Positions 1 to 8,349 of a stretch of 20,143 nt of DNA are shown piece after piece (position 1 is the first letter of the stretch; each line of letters opens with the position of its first letter). A program made the position numbers and the translations under genes. The DNA is from JBNKDD01 sp050288085 (GTDB taxonomy: Bacteria > Chloroflexota > Anaerolineae > Aggregatilineales > UBA3940): positions 1 through 20,143 of the forward strand of contig JBNKDD010000083.1 of assembly GCA_050288085.1 (NCBI GenBank), written 5' to 3'. The notes under the pieces are model-generated. The model ran no database searches. It worked only from the letters and a program-made list of their open reading frames with translations, and had not been told where the DNA came from.

Positions 1-931
1 TATCGGTGGGAACCTCGGAAGGATCGCCCTGTTCGATAAATGAGGCAAACAAGTGATAGATTTCCTCATTCAGCCATTCATCAACGATCCGATTGGCCTC
101 TTCTGATTTGATTGCTCGAATGCTTGTCACAAAATAAGGATTAACATCACCTCTGGTCAGGTAAGCGCATATCTTCGGCACGCTCTCTGTAAACCGGCGG
201 CGCTCATCAGCCGTCAGTGTATCACCCCATCTTTCTAATGGTATATAAAGATCACGCGCTGCATGCTTAGGCGGATTGGGTAGACTCAACAGTTCAAGAT
301 ATATGTCAACGGCTTGTCGCTCTTCGGCCACCACCAAAGACTGCGTGACATCATTCAATTTCCCCACCACCGATTCAAACCCGAATCGCTCAGGAAAACG
401 CAGGCATTCAATCAGCACATTACTGCTGCGCTGGTCACCGTGCAGCCCCAGGAAAATCGCGGAGAGGACTCGTATCTCCTGGTCAGAATCACCCAGCAAG
501 CTGGCAACCGAATCCAGCAGTGAGGTTTCTTCCCAGGGAAGCCGGTGCAATAGATACCTGTTGGATAGCTGATAGGAGGGAAACATACGAACCAATGCAC
601 GGGCAGCTTGCTGCTGTATGGCAGGTCGTTTTGCCTGTGCACCAATGTTCGCAATGGCCCAACTCATCCGAATGTCAGTGTTGAACTCGTAGCTGTGTTT
701 ATCTGCCATCTCAGGTGTCAACACAGAAAGTGCCCTGGGATCGCCTATTCGCCCCACCACTTCGATGAGGGTGGCCAGCAGATAATAAGGGCGAGTTTCA
801 TCAAACAGCGGAAGGAGTTTTTCCAAAGCATGAGCGTTATCGGGGTGGCCTAAGGCTTTGATCGCGCGCATACGCTCATCAAGTGAATCGTTCTTTAATT
901 GAGCAATCAGGTGGTCTAATGTCTCAGACAT
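1..931 (-). CDS. HEAT-repeat protein, C-terminus cut by window edge
   Basis: The reading frame starts at an ATG whose first base is 931 and runs open for 310 codons to the left edge, so the C-terminus is missing. A GGGAG ribosome binding site lies 6 bases before the ATG. The translation begins MSETLDHLIAQLKNDSLDER and has the alternating helix pattern of HEAT repeats, for example RMRAIKALGHPDNAHALEKL, LIEVVGRIGDPRALSVL and IRVLSAIFLGLHGDQRSSNV. No signal peptide or membrane segment is visible. HEAT arrays are protein-binding solenoids, so the role is probably scaffolding, but no partner can be named. It is divergent from the gene at 1051. Two further HEAT proteins, at 10913 and 15714, lie in the window. 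The family call is firm; the function is unknown. Confidence 0.85.
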   Translation of the reverse strand, partial: MSETLDHLIAQLKNDSLDERMRAIKALGHPDNAHALEKLLPLFDETRPYYLLATLIEVVGRIGDPRALSVLTPEMADKHSYEFNTDIRMSWAIANIGAQAKRPAIQQQAARALVRMFPSYQLSNRYLLHRLPWEETSLLDSVASLLGDSDQEIRVLSAIFLGLHGDQRSSNVLIECLRFPERFGFESVVGKLNDVTQSLVVAEERQAVDIYLELLSLPNPPKHAARDLYIPLERWGDTLTADERRRFTESVPKICAYLTRGDVNPYFVTSIRAIKSEEANRIVDEWLNEEIYHLFASFIEQGDPSEVPTD

Positions 932-980
932 TCCAATCTCCCAGATATCCTTAATCAATCGTACCCGATTTCAACTGCAT

Positions 981-1009
981 TTGGTAAGTCGGTGGAAGTA
1001 AGGGATAAT
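981..1009 (+). promoter_or_regulatory. Candidate sigma70-type promoter for the SCP2-like/aminotransferase genes
   Basis: A TTGGTA element at 981-986 and a GATAAT element at 1004-1009 are separated by 17 bases. They match the -35 consensus at 4 of 6 positions and the -10 consensus at 5 of 6. The predicted start lies about 35 bases before the GTG at 1051. Found by eye only. Confidence 0.4.
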
Positions 1010-1050
1010 TGCCCGCCAGATTGGTTGTTAGGATCAGGGAGGAGACCCAC

Positions 1051-1833
1051 GTGGATCAGACCTTACAAGCCAGCATTTTTTTGAACGGGGTGCTTCCCTT
1101 GATGGAAAACCTCGTCGATTATGATCAGGAGGCTGCAGACGCCATAGCCGGGAAAAATCTAGTCTTGCAGTTTGATGTGAAGCATGGCCCAGCTGCCTAC
1201 CTGGAGATGAAAGACTCCGCCATCCGGCATGGAGTCGGCATTCACCCTCACCCGGATTTGTGGTTAACCTTCCCGACCGCGGAGCGCTTCAACCGGTTGA
1301 TGGCCGGGGATAAAATCACACCGGGTATCCGCAAGGGATTCACCCGGCTGAACTTCCTGACCGAGCGATTCCCCAGGCTTGGAAAGCGGCTGAATTATTA
1401 TTTGCAGGGTGACGGTCAGCAGGCGGAAGGGCCGGAAGCCCGGCAGTTCCTGGTTAAGCTCGGTATCCGCATTATGCTGGGGGGGATGGTTGCTGTTGCC
1501 AACGATGACCCGTCTCTGGCCCAGATCGCTGAGGCCACACCCGTCGGTACGCTGATGGTCAATGTGCTGCCGGACGGCCCGACCGGGACTTTCACCAAGT
1601 CAGCGGATAACTTCTTCAGCACCACTTTTGACCAGCCGGTAGAGCATCCTAATGCCGTGATGGAACTCGCCAGCCTTGACGCGGCCAAACAATTGATCGA
1701 CGGTGACTTGAGCGCGGTGGTGGCTATCGGCACAGGGGATGTGCGCGTCCGGGGATTTATCCCCCTGATCGAGAAGGTCAATATCTTCCTGGGGCGATTT
1801 TCCAGCCTGATGAAAGGTGGGAACAGCAAATGA
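1051..1833 (+). CDS. SCP2-like (sterol carrier protein 2) lipid-binding protein
   Basis: A 260-residue cytosolic protein. The frame opens further upstream, but the GTG at 1051 is chosen because an AGGGAGGAG ribosome binding site ends 6 bases before it. The first half (about residues 30-120) has the SCP2 pattern: the strand NLVLQFDVKHGPAAYLEMKD, then GVGIHPHPDLWLTFPTAERF and a helix with the LMAGDKITPG turn. The second half (about 165-250) repeats the theme with HPNAVMELASLDAAKQLIDG and GTGDVRVRGFIPLIEKVNI, so it may be a double SCP2 fold. SCP2 domains bind hydrophobic ligands such as acyl chains or sterols in a pocket. The stop overlaps the next start (ATGA at 1830), so the two products are translationally coupled and may share a hydrophobic substrate; that link is inference. 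Confidence 0.72.
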   Translation: MDQTLQASIFLNGVLPLMENLVDYDQEAADAIAGKNLVLQFDVKHGPAAYLEMKDSAIRHGVGIHPHPDLWLTFPTAERFNRLMAGDKITPGIRKGFTRLNFLTERFPRLGKRLNYYLQGDGQQAEGPEARQFLVKLGIRIMLGGMVAVANDDPSLAQIAEATPVGTLMVNVLPDGPTGTFTKSADNFFSTTFDQPVEHPNAVMELASLDAAKQLIDGDLSAVVAIGTGDVRVRGFIPLIEKVNIFLGRFSSLMKGGNSK

Positions 1834-3062
1834 GCAAGTATCAAAAATCCGTCGACCTGTTCCTGCGGGCGGCGAAAGTCATCCCGGAGGGAATCTACGG
1901 CACACGTAAGCCCGGATTTGTTCTGCCGGGGGCCAGCCCCTATTTCGTCGAGCGGGGCGCGGGCGGCCATTATTGGGATGTAGATGGCAATGAGTTCATC
2001 GATTTTATGTGCGGCTATGGCCCGGTGGTTCTGGGGCATGCTCACCCGGAAGTCGAGGCTGCTGTCCGAGAGGCGGCCAGTAAGGGAACCGCCTTCAACC
2101 ACCCCGGCGAGTCGATGGTGCAGTTGGCCGAACGGCTGGTTGAACTGAGTTCGGTGGCCGATTGGGCGGTGTTTGCCAAGAACGGCTCCGACGTGACGAC
2201 CTGGGCGATCCGGGTGGCGCGGGAACACACGGGCCGTAAAAAGATCGCTTACGTCAAAGGAACTTATCACGGTTCGCATGCCTGGTGTTCGTCATATCCC
2301 GCCGGGGTGCTGCCTGAAGACAAGGCCAATATCCTCGGCTTTGATTGGAACCGCCTCGATCAGCTTGAAGCCCTGGTTAAAGCGAACAAGGACGAGATAG
2401 CCGCTGTGATCATGACGCCGTATTATCACCCGGCCTGTGCCATGCAGCAGATGCCCGCCGAGGGATTCTGGAAGGGTATCCGCGAAATCTGTGACCGCGA
2501 GGGGATGCTGATTGTGCTGGATGACATCCGGGCCAGCTTCCGGTTGGACATTCACGGCAACCACGAGGTATTTGGTATCGAGCCTGACATGGCGTGCTAT
2601 TCCAAGTCAATGGGCAACGGCTACCCGATCTCAGCAGCAGTGGGCAAGGAAGCGATCCTGGGCGCAGCCGAGGCTGTTTTCCTGTCCGGCACTTTCTGGT
2701 ATTCGCCGGTCGAGATGGCTGCGGCTCTGACCACCCTCCGCATCCTGGAGGAAACCGACGCGATCCCGCATATGGCGCGTTTAGGCAATAAGCTCAAGGA
2801 TGGGCTGATCGAGACTGCTGCCCGGCATGGATACAAAGTCACCGTGTCGGGACCACCGGCTATCCCCTACATGACCTTCGATGATCACCCTGACCTGTAT
2901 CACATGCAGGTTTTCGCCCGCGAAATGATCGACCGGGGGGTGTTCATTCACCCGCATCACAACTGGTTTATCTGCGCAGCTCACACCGATGCGGATATCG
3001 ATTACACGTTGGAGATGGCGGAGATTGCGTTCAAGGTGGTTCGCGAGGAGTTGGGTGGTTAG
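1830..3062 (+). CDS. PLP-dependent class III aminotransferase (HemL-like)
   Basis: A 410-residue fold-type I PLP enzyme related to glutamate-1-semialdehyde aminomutase and omega-aminotransferases. Visible landmarks are the N-terminal HYWDVDGNEFIDFMCGYGPV (47-66), the phosphate-binding KNGSDVTTWAIRVAR (117-131), YHG (146-148), Asp231 in IVLDDIRASF as the partner of the PLP ring nitrogen, and Lys259 in YSKSMGNGYPIS as the Schiff-base lysine. The usual HemL sequence DEVMTGFR is replaced by DDIRASFR, so the substrate is probably not glutamate-1-semialdehyde. No other haem-synthesis genes are nearby. It overlaps the SCP2-like gene by 4 bases. The acyl or amino substrate is unknown; a true HemL role is unlikely but not excluded. 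Confidence 0.85.
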   Translation: MSKYQKSVDLFLRAAKVIPEGIYGTRKPGFVLPGASPYFVERGAGGHYWDVDGNEFIDFMCGYGPVVLGHAHPEVEAAVREAASKGTAFNHPGESMVQLAERLVELSSVADWAVFAKNGSDVTTWAIRVAREHTGRKKIAYVKGTYHGSHAWCSSYPAGVLPEDKANILGFDWNRLDQLEALVKANKDEIAAVIMTPYYHPACAMQQMPAEGFWKGIREICDREGMLIVLDDIRASFRLDIHGNHEVFGIEPDMACYSKSMGNGYPISAAVGKEAILGAAEAVFLSGTFWYSPVEMAAALTTLRILEETDAIPHMARLGNKLKDGLIETAARHGYKVTVSGPPAIPYMTFDDHPDLYHMQVFAREMIDRGVFIHPHHNWFICAAHTDADIDYTLEMAEIAFKVVREELGG

Positions 3063-3098
3063 TTGATCGCTGCATAAGCCAGTCGCTAAGATCAGCCC

Positions 3099-4154
3099 AT
3101 GAAACGAGTTGTTGTCTATGCTCTGACGCTAATCACAGCGGCGATGGCCTGCGGGCCGCCAATTGTACAGGATGCTTTTTCCGATTCTGAATCGGCTCCC
3201 ATAACACCTACCTTGCCCGCCCAATCGTCCACCCCCTCAGCCACATCGCCACCTCCCACGATCACGTTAACCCCTCCAACCGAACCTGGCCTAGAATTGT
3301 GTCTCGAACAGGTGTCGGCGGACAACCTGATGGCGCATGTCGCCGCACTATCGTCTATCCCCACCCGGCACGTCAACAGCCCGCATATCAGCGATGCCGC
3401 CCAATATATTTATGATTCATTCGCGGCGGTGGGGGGGGACATCGACGTGACTTACGACGAATTTCCCCTGACCTACAACGGGATGTTCACCACTCAACGC
3501 AACGTGATCGCCACGCTGTCCGGCGGTGACCCATTGGCGGGGACGGTGATCGTCGGGGCGCATTACGATTCACGGACGGTCGATCTACGTGATGATCAAT
3601 CCCCCGCGCCTGGGGCTAATGACAACGCCTCCGGTGCTGCCGCTCTGATCGAACTGGCCCGGTTGTTAGCCCTCGAACCGACCCATAACGCAAACATCGT
3701 CCTGATCGCATTCTCGGCGGAGGAGGTTGGGAAGCAGGGCAGCCAGCATTACGTCGAACTGGCACAGCAGCGCGGCGACGATATCCAGGCGGTGATCGTT
3801 CTGGATATTATCGGCAATGCCTCCGGCCCGGCAGGCGAGGGAGCGATCCGGGTGTTTTCCGCGGAGCCGGACGACTCACCCTCGCGTGGTCTGGCCCGCA
3901 CCATCGCTCTGGTTGGAGAAACCTATCTGCCTGACTTCGATGTGCAGGTGCAGCCGACCGTCGATCGACCGGGCCGCTACTCGGATCACGTTCCTTTCAG
4001 CGATGCGGGTTATCCCGCCGTGCGGCTGATCGAAGCGATCGAAGATGTGAACTATCAGCACTCGCAGGCTGACACGGTGGAGCATCTCTCCCCGGATTAT
4101 CTCCGCCAATCGACGCAGCTTACCTTAGCCAGTGTTCTGATCCTCGCTGAGTGA
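3099..4154 (+). CDS. Secreted lipoprotein, M28-family zinc metallopeptidase
   Basis: A 351-residue protein with a signal peptide MKRVVVYALTLITAAMAC; Cys18 is the likely lipidated residue, although the lipobox (AMAC) is atypical at -2. A Pro/Thr/Ser-rich linker (about 30-65) precedes the catalytic domain. All five expected M28 zinc ligands can be seen: His155 (GAHYDS), Asp175 (GANDNASG), Glu209 next to the catalytic Glu208 (FSAEEVG), Asp236 (VLDIIGN) and His321 (NYQHSQADT). M28 enzymes are aminopeptidases or carboxypeptidases that need two zinc ions, here anchored outside the membrane and probably trimming peptides for nutrition. It starts 36 bases after the aminotransferase, with a weak ribosome binding site, so co-transcription is possible. 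Residue assignments follow the family pattern and have not been aligned by program. Confidence 0.9.
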   Translation: MKRVVVYALTLITAAMACGPPIVQDAFSDSESAPITPTLPAQSSTPSATSPPPTITLTPPTEPGLELCLEQVSADNLMAHVAALSSIPTRHVNSPHISDAAQYIYDSFAAVGGDIDVTYDEFPLTYNGMFTTQRNVIATLSGGDPLAGTVIVGAHYDSRTVDLRDDQSPAPGANDNASGAAALIELARLLALEPTHNANIVLIAFSAEEVGKQGSQHYVELAQQRGDDIQAVIVLDIIGNASGPAGEGAIRVFSAEPDDSPSRGLARTIALVGETYLPDFDVQVQPTVDRPGRYSDHVPFSDAGYPAVRLIEAIEDVNYQHSQADTVEHLSPDYLRQSTQLTLASVLILAE

Positions 4155-4226
4155 TGGTTGTCGCTTCAGTTGACTCTGGGGTATTCTCGACAGAAGTGTA
4201 TCCCCCACCAGATAAGAGAGGTAGCT

Positions 4227-4973
4227 ATGTCAGGTAACAACTTTGACGTGCTGATCCTGAATGCCCGCCCGGCGTCAGGCAAAAGTGAGATCATCCACCT
4301 GCTGAAAAACACCCCGGAGGAAGAACGCTCGCGCCGCTATCATGTCGGGCCGTTTGATGAGATCGACGACTTCCCGATGTTGTGGACCTGGTTCGAGGAA
4401 GATGCCATCCTGGAAGCGCTGAAACATCCCCGCCTGCATACGACACCCACCCAGTATTTTAGAGACGATATTATGTGGCATGTGCTGATCGAACGAATCA
4501 GCCTGGATTATCAGAAGCTGGTGCGCGACCAGCCTGACTATCACGAGAAGAATACGGTGCTGGTCGAGTTCTCACGCGGGACGGCTCACGGCGGCTACCG
4601 CGAGGCTTTCGATCACCTGTCGGAGGATCTGCTTCAACGCGCCGCCGTTCTGTATCTCGAAGTGTCCTACGAGGAATCGCTGCGTAAGAACCGCAAACGC
4701 TATAACCCTGATCGCCCGGACAGTATCCTTGAACACGGCCTATCCGACGAGAAGATGGAACGGCTCTATAAGCATGATGATTTCGCCGATTTCTCGGCAG
4801 GTGATCCCGGCTACCTGACAGCCAAGGGCATCAAAGTGCCTTATGTTGTCTTCGATAACAACGATGATGTGACCACCAGCGCTGTCGGTGCGGATGGCCC
4901 GTCGCCGCAGCTCGTCGAGCGGTTGAGCAGCCGGTTAGCAACCTTGTGGGAGCTGTACCAATCCTTGCGTTGA
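4227..4973 (+). CDS. P-loop kinase-like protein of unknown substrate
   Basis: A 248-residue soluble protein. The ATG at 4227 is chosen over the earlier in-frame 4158 start because an AGAGAGG element lies just upstream and the protein then begins directly with the beta strand FDVLILNARPASGKSE. The segment NARPASGKS is a variant Walker A loop with Arg-Pro in place of the usual Gly at the front, as in some small-molecule and nucleotide kinases. A later strand TVLVEFSRGTAHGG may be the Walker B region, and RKNRKRYNPDRPDSI looks like a basic lid. I do not recognise the family. The neighbours give no hint of substrate, and the 5' region shares a sequence motif with that of the next gene. Confidence 0.7.
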   Translation: MSGNNFDVLILNARPASGKSEIIHLLKNTPEEERSRRYHVGPFDEIDDFPMLWTWFEEDAILEALKHPRLHTTPTQYFRDDIMWHVLIERISLDYQKLVRDQPDYHEKNTVLVEFSRGTAHGGYREAFDHLSEDLLQRAAVLYLEVSYEESLRKNRKRYNPDRPDSILEHGLSDEKMERLYKHDDFADFSAGDPGYLTAKGIKVPYVVFDNNDDVTTSAVGADGPSPQLVERLSSRLATLWELYQSLR

Positions 4974-4980
4974 TCTGACA

Positions 4981-5017
4981 CTTTCGAGGGGGGATGAATA
5001 ACCGGTATTCTCGAAAG
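4981..5017. repeat. 8-base perfect inverted repeat between two plus-strand genes
   Basis: CTTTCGAG at 4981-4988 is the exact reverse complement of CTCGAAAG at 5010-5017, with 21 bases between them. It follows the stop at 4973 and precedes the membrane protein start at 5035. There is no T-run after it, so a classical terminator is unlikely; an operator or mRNA structure is possible. Confidence 0.45.
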
Positions 5018-5034
5018 GAAGATAGGTTATAGTA

Positions 5035-5469
5035 ATGAACCTACAGGAACTTCTGACTCCACCGGGAGGTTATCTTGTGCTCGGCGGTATCCTGAGTTTT
5101 TTCGTTACCCTGCTGCATATTTTCTTCGCCATCAGGCCGCGAGCCTGGGCATTCTTCGGGGCAGGGGAACTGTCGGAGATAGCTAAAGAAGGCTCATCGT
5201 TTATCCTGCCGGTTACGCTTGGCCTGATCGTGATGTTCGCGGCCTGGAGTGCTTATGCCTTCTCCGGCGCGGATTTGATCGGACGGCTTCCCCTGCTGCA
5301 GATCGTCCTGTACGCGATTGCGATCATCTATCTACTGCGTGCGCTGTATATCCCTTCTGAACTGGTTGGAGCCATCAAAGGCACGAAGCCGATCCACCTC
5401 TTGTTCGTTTCGCTCGGCTCACTGGCGGCTGGGCTGCTGTACCTGTTTGGCGTGCTGGGGCTGCGCTGA
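5035..5469 (+). CDS. Small four-helix integral membrane protein, unknown function
   Basis: A 144-residue, strongly hydrophobic protein. Four membrane segments are visible at about residues 12-33, 53-76, 84-104 and 120-142, with short loops such as IRPRAWAFFGAGELSEIAKE between the first two. A purine-rich AAAGGAAG element lies about 12 bases before the ATG, a rather long spacing. No catalytic motif or known family signature is recognised. It may be co-transcribed with the upstream P-loop gene (61-base gap), although the inverted repeat between them could separate the two. Confidence 0.72.
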   Translation: MNLQELLTPPGGYLVLGGILSFFVTLLHIFFAIRPRAWAFFGAGELSEIAKEGSSFILPVTLGLIVMFAAWSAYAFSGADLIGRLPLLQIVLYAIAIIYLLRALYIPSELVGAIKGTKPIHLLFVSLGSLAAGLLYLFGVLGLR

Positions 5470-5567
5470 TCAATCTATCGGATAAACGGCGTTCGGTATA
5501 TACTGAATATCATACAGGAATGATGAAGGCTGGTTACTCAAGCCCTACAAATGTCCAGGTGGAAAGA

Positions 5568-5576
5568 TGCTATAAT
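5568..5576 (+). promoter_or_regulatory. Extended -10 promoter element for the histidine kinase gene
   Basis: TGCTATAAT (5568-5576) is a perfect extended -10 box. No good -35 element stands 16-18 bases upstream, which extended -10 promoters can do without. The 12 bases GATGCTATAATT here recur exactly before the gene at 11905. The predicted leader before the ATG at 5623 is about 40 bases. Confidence 0.55.
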
Positions 5577-5622
5577 TCTTTTTAGAAGAGACGGCAACCT
5601 TATCATGCAAAGTTGAAGCAAC

Positions 5623-8040
5623 ATGGCAGAAGATTCTCATAAGCAGTCACCGGGCTTGCTCTTACGCCTGGTCACCCCGATTGACTCCGTTCAGGAACCC
5701 AACCGCAGACGGCTCTCCGCTTTGCTTGTCTCCATCATGATCTTCATGATTCTCCTGGAGGTGTTACTCTACGTTGTGCGCATGGCGGCGGGCGTTGAAA
5801 CATGGTCGGCGACGGTTACCCGGATCATCGTCGGGGTTGCCCTGCTGATCTCCTACCTGTTGAGCCGCCAGGGCTATTACCAGATCGCCAGCATCCTGGT
5901 TTCTGTCACCGGAACATTGATGCTCTATGTCCTGGCTTTTTCGGTCGGGAGCGAAACCGGCCTACAGATTTTAAATTACCTGGCGGTCATGGTCGTATTC
6001 AGTGCTCTCTTTTTGTCACTGAAGTTGATCGTGGGGGTTTTTGTTCTCCAGGTTGCGGGCCTGATCATCTTTGCGCTGATCGTGCCGGGCTTTACCCTGC
6101 CGGAAGTTATTGATGGGCCGGTCAGTTTTAATGTGACCATGGCCGTTATCCTGTTTGCTATTACCTATCACCGGGATTGGCTCGAAAAAACCTGGCGGCG
6201 GAGCGAGATACTCTACAGTTCGCTGGTTACGGCGCTGGCTGAAGGGGTCATGGTTCATGATGATAGGGGGGTGATCATTGCGGCTAACCCCACTGCCGAG
6301 CGTATTCTGGGCGAGGACTTGATAGGCAAAAGCCTCGCTGATCTGGATTTAAGCACCATCCACGAGGACGGCTCACCGTTCCCGAGTTCAGAGCATCCGG
6401 TGACACTCACCTTGCAAAGCGGTACAACACAAACCGATGTTCCGATGGGTATCTATAAACCCGATGGTACGCTTGCCTGGGCTTCGATCAGCAGTGCCCC
6501 ACTTTACGAAGAGCATGAAACAAAGCCTCACGCTGTCGTGGTTTCTTTTGTGGATATCACCGAACGCAAGCGAATCGAGATTGAGCACAATGCAAACCGT
6601 GATCTGCTCCAGGCAACCATTGACGGTATCAACGATCCAATCATGCTGATCGGTGCGGATTATGGCATTCGTCTGATGAATAAAGCTGCCCGCGAACAGT
6701 ATGCGGGGAATCAATTGGGGCAGCTTTATTGCTACCAGGTGTCCCATCATCGTGATACCCCCTGCGATGGATGCGAGCATCCCTGCCCGCTGGAGGATGT
6801 CCGTAAGTCGCTCAAGCCTGTCACCGTGACACACGAACACGTCCGGCAGGATGGCGAAACCCGCTTTGTCGAGATCATCGCTTCGCCCTTATACGACCGC
6901 CAGGGCGCTTTTACCGGCATCGTTGAATCTGCCCGTGATATCACCGAGCGGCTGTTAATCGAGCAAGAACTGCGCCAGCTCTCACGGGCCGTTCAGCAAA
7001 GCGCCAATACGATTGTGATCACCGACCTGGACGGCAACATCGAATTCGCCAACCCTATGTTTACGAAAACCACCGGCTATACGATTGAGGAGGCTCTCGG
7101 CCAGAATCCGCGTATCCTGAAGTCGGGTGAATCGCCGCCGGAGGTCTATGAAGAGTTGTGGGCGACTATCGCTGCCGGGAAGGAATGGCGGGGTGAGTTC
7201 CATAACAAGCGGAAAGATGGCAGCCTCTACTGGGAATCTGCTTCTATCTCTCCGATCCGGGATGCTGCCGGAGAGATCACCCATTATCTTGCGGCTAAAG
7301 AGGATATCACCCTTCGTAAGGAAGCGGAGGAAGCCTTGCAGCGCCATACGGTTGAACTCGAAGCTCGCAATGAGGAGTTGGATGCTTTTGCCCATACGGT
7401 TGCGCATGACCTGAAGAACCCGATCCACGTGATCCTGCTGCATGCAGATTTGCTAGAAAGTTATTACAGCACTGACTTGAATGACAAGGTGTCAGGTTAT
7501 CTGCGTGTCATTGCCAAGAATGCTACCGTGATGACCAGCATCATTGACGAACTGCTGCTGTTGGCGAGTGTGCGCGATGCCGAGGTCAAGATTGAAGCGG
7601 TTGACATGGGCAGGGTTGTTAATAAGGCTGTGTATCGATTGGAGCATATGAGCGCGGAGTATAAGGCTGAAATTATCAGCCCGGATTCCTGGCCGACCGT
7701 ACTGGGGTACAGCCCCTGGTTGATCGAGGTCTGGGTCAACTATCTCAGCAATGCGATGAAGTATGGCGGGCAGCCGCCCCGTATCGAATTAGGCGCAGAC
7801 CGCGATGGTAAATTTGTCAGCTTCTGGGTTCGCGACAATGGACCGGGCCTTACGACTGAGGAACAAGATCGCCTCTTTACTCCCTTCACCCGTCTTGATC
7901 AGGTCAAGGCGACCGGGTATGGGTTGGGGTTGTCGATTGTGCTGCGTATCATCAAAAAGCTGGGTGGCGAAGTTGGTATCACCAGCGAGGTAGGCAAAGG
8001 CAGCGTTTTTTGTTTTACGCTGCCTGTTGTGCCGGATTAA
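5623..8040 (+). CDS. Membrane-bound multi-PAS sensor histidine kinase
   Basis: An 805-residue kinase. Residues about 33-182 form five or six membrane helices. Three PAS domains follow: about 193-318 (ending FVDITERKR), 325-446 (ending ARDITERLL) and 452-566 (ending KEDITLRKE). The second PAS carries four cysteines at 370, 381, 384 and 388. A short coiled coil leads to the HisKA dimerisation domain with phospho-acceptor His595 (FAHTVAHDLKNPIH). The ATPase domain shows the N-box VNYLSNAMKYGG (Asn710), the G1 box DNGPGL (738-743) and the G2 box GYGLGL (765-770), so it should be active. No response regulator lies next to it, so its partner is encoded elsewhere. The signal sensed is unknown; the cysteine cluster suggests metal or redox. 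Confidence 0.93.
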   Translation: MAEDSHKQSPGLLLRLVTPIDSVQEPNRRRLSALLVSIMIFMILLEVLLYVVRMAAGVETWSATVTRIIVGVALLISYLLSRQGYYQIASILVSVTGTLMLYVLAFSVGSETGLQILNYLAVMVVFSALFLSLKLIVGVFVLQVAGLIIFALIVPGFTLPEVIDGPVSFNVTMAVILFAITYHRDWLEKTWRRSEILYSSLVTALAEGVMVHDDRGVIIAANPTAERILGEDLIGKSLADLDLSTIHEDGSPFPSSEHPVTLTLQSGTTQTDVPMGIYKPDGTLAWASISSAPLYEEHETKPHAVVVSFVDITERKRIEIEHNANRDLLQATIDGINDPIMLIGADYGIRLMNKAAREQYAGNQLGQLYCYQVSHHRDTPCDGCEHPCPLEDVRKSLKPVTVTHEHVRQDGETRFVEIIASPLYDRQGAFTGIVESARDITERLLIEQELRQLSRAVQQSANTIVITDLDGNIEFANPMFTKTTGYTIEEALGQNPRILKSGESPPEVYEELWATIAAGKEWRGEFHNKRKDGSLYWESASISPIRDAAGEITHYLAAKEDITLRKEAEEALQRHTVELEARNEELDAFAHTVAHDLKNPIHVILLHADLLESYYSTDLNDKVSGYLRVIAKNATVMTSIIDELLLLASVRDAEVKIEAVDMGRVVNKAVYRLEHMSAEYKAEIISPDSWPTVLGYSPWLIEVWVNYLSNAMKYGGQPPRIELGADRDGKFVSFWVRDNGPGLTTEEQDRLFTPFTRLDQVKATGYGLGLSIVLRIIKKLGGEVGITSEVGKGSVFCFTLPVVPD

Positions 8041-8064
8041 GGCTGGGGCTAGTCAGGGTATCTC

Positions 8065-8289
8065 TTACTTCATCAGTGGATCATCAAAATCCTGGCTTGC
8101 CCAGATAGAGTCGGGTTGTAGTCCTGGTATGCGCTTTTCTTTTGGCTTGACGTCTTCTTCGACTGGCACCAATCGAGCGATTGGTTTGTCCCCTTCGACC
8201 AGCACAATTTCCAGACCATCGCGTAGTTGGGAGAGCAAAGTCTGGATTGTTACTTGTGGATCATGTACATCAAATGATTTCGATACCAT
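8065..8289 (-). CDS. Phd/VapB-type antitoxin-like protein, no toxin next to it
   Basis: A 74-residue protein. A TTG start at 8313 is possible, but the ATG at 8289 has GGAG six bases upstream and gives a normal family N-terminus. The core TLLSQLRDGLEIVLVEGDKP followed by IARLVPV is the prevent-host-death (Phd/YefM) DNA-binding fold. The tail RIPGLQPDSIWASQDFDDPL is typical of antitoxins that pair with PIN-domain (VapC) toxins and would wrap the toxin. The toxin normally lies directly downstream, but that space is taken by the convergent end of the kinase gene 24 bases away. It may be a solitary antitoxin that neutralises toxins from elsewhere, or the survivor of a lost pair. Confidence 0.82.
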   Translation of the reverse strand: MVSKSFDVHDPQVTIQTLLSQLRDGLEIVLVEGDKPIARLVPVEEDVKPKEKRIPGLQPDSIWASQDFDDPLMK

Positions 8290-8323
8290 CACAAACTCCA
8301 ATGCTAGGAGCAACTTTGTTCAT

Positions 8324-8332
8324 AGTATACCA
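8324..8332 (-). promoter_or_regulatory. Extended -10 promoter element for the antitoxin gene
   Basis: On the minus strand the sequence TTTGGTATACTATG contains TGG followed by TATACT, an extended -10 element about 35 bases before the ATG at 8289. A clear -35 box is absent. Phd-type antitoxins usually bind near their own promoter. Confidence 0.4.
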
Positions 8333-8349
8333 AATCAGGCAGATCCGTA

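Noticed and set aside
1416..2279. 287-codon open frame on the minus strand over the SCP2-like and aminotransferase genes
   Set aside because: It lies antisense to two well-supported genes, its product has no recognisable domain, and there is no ribosome binding site.
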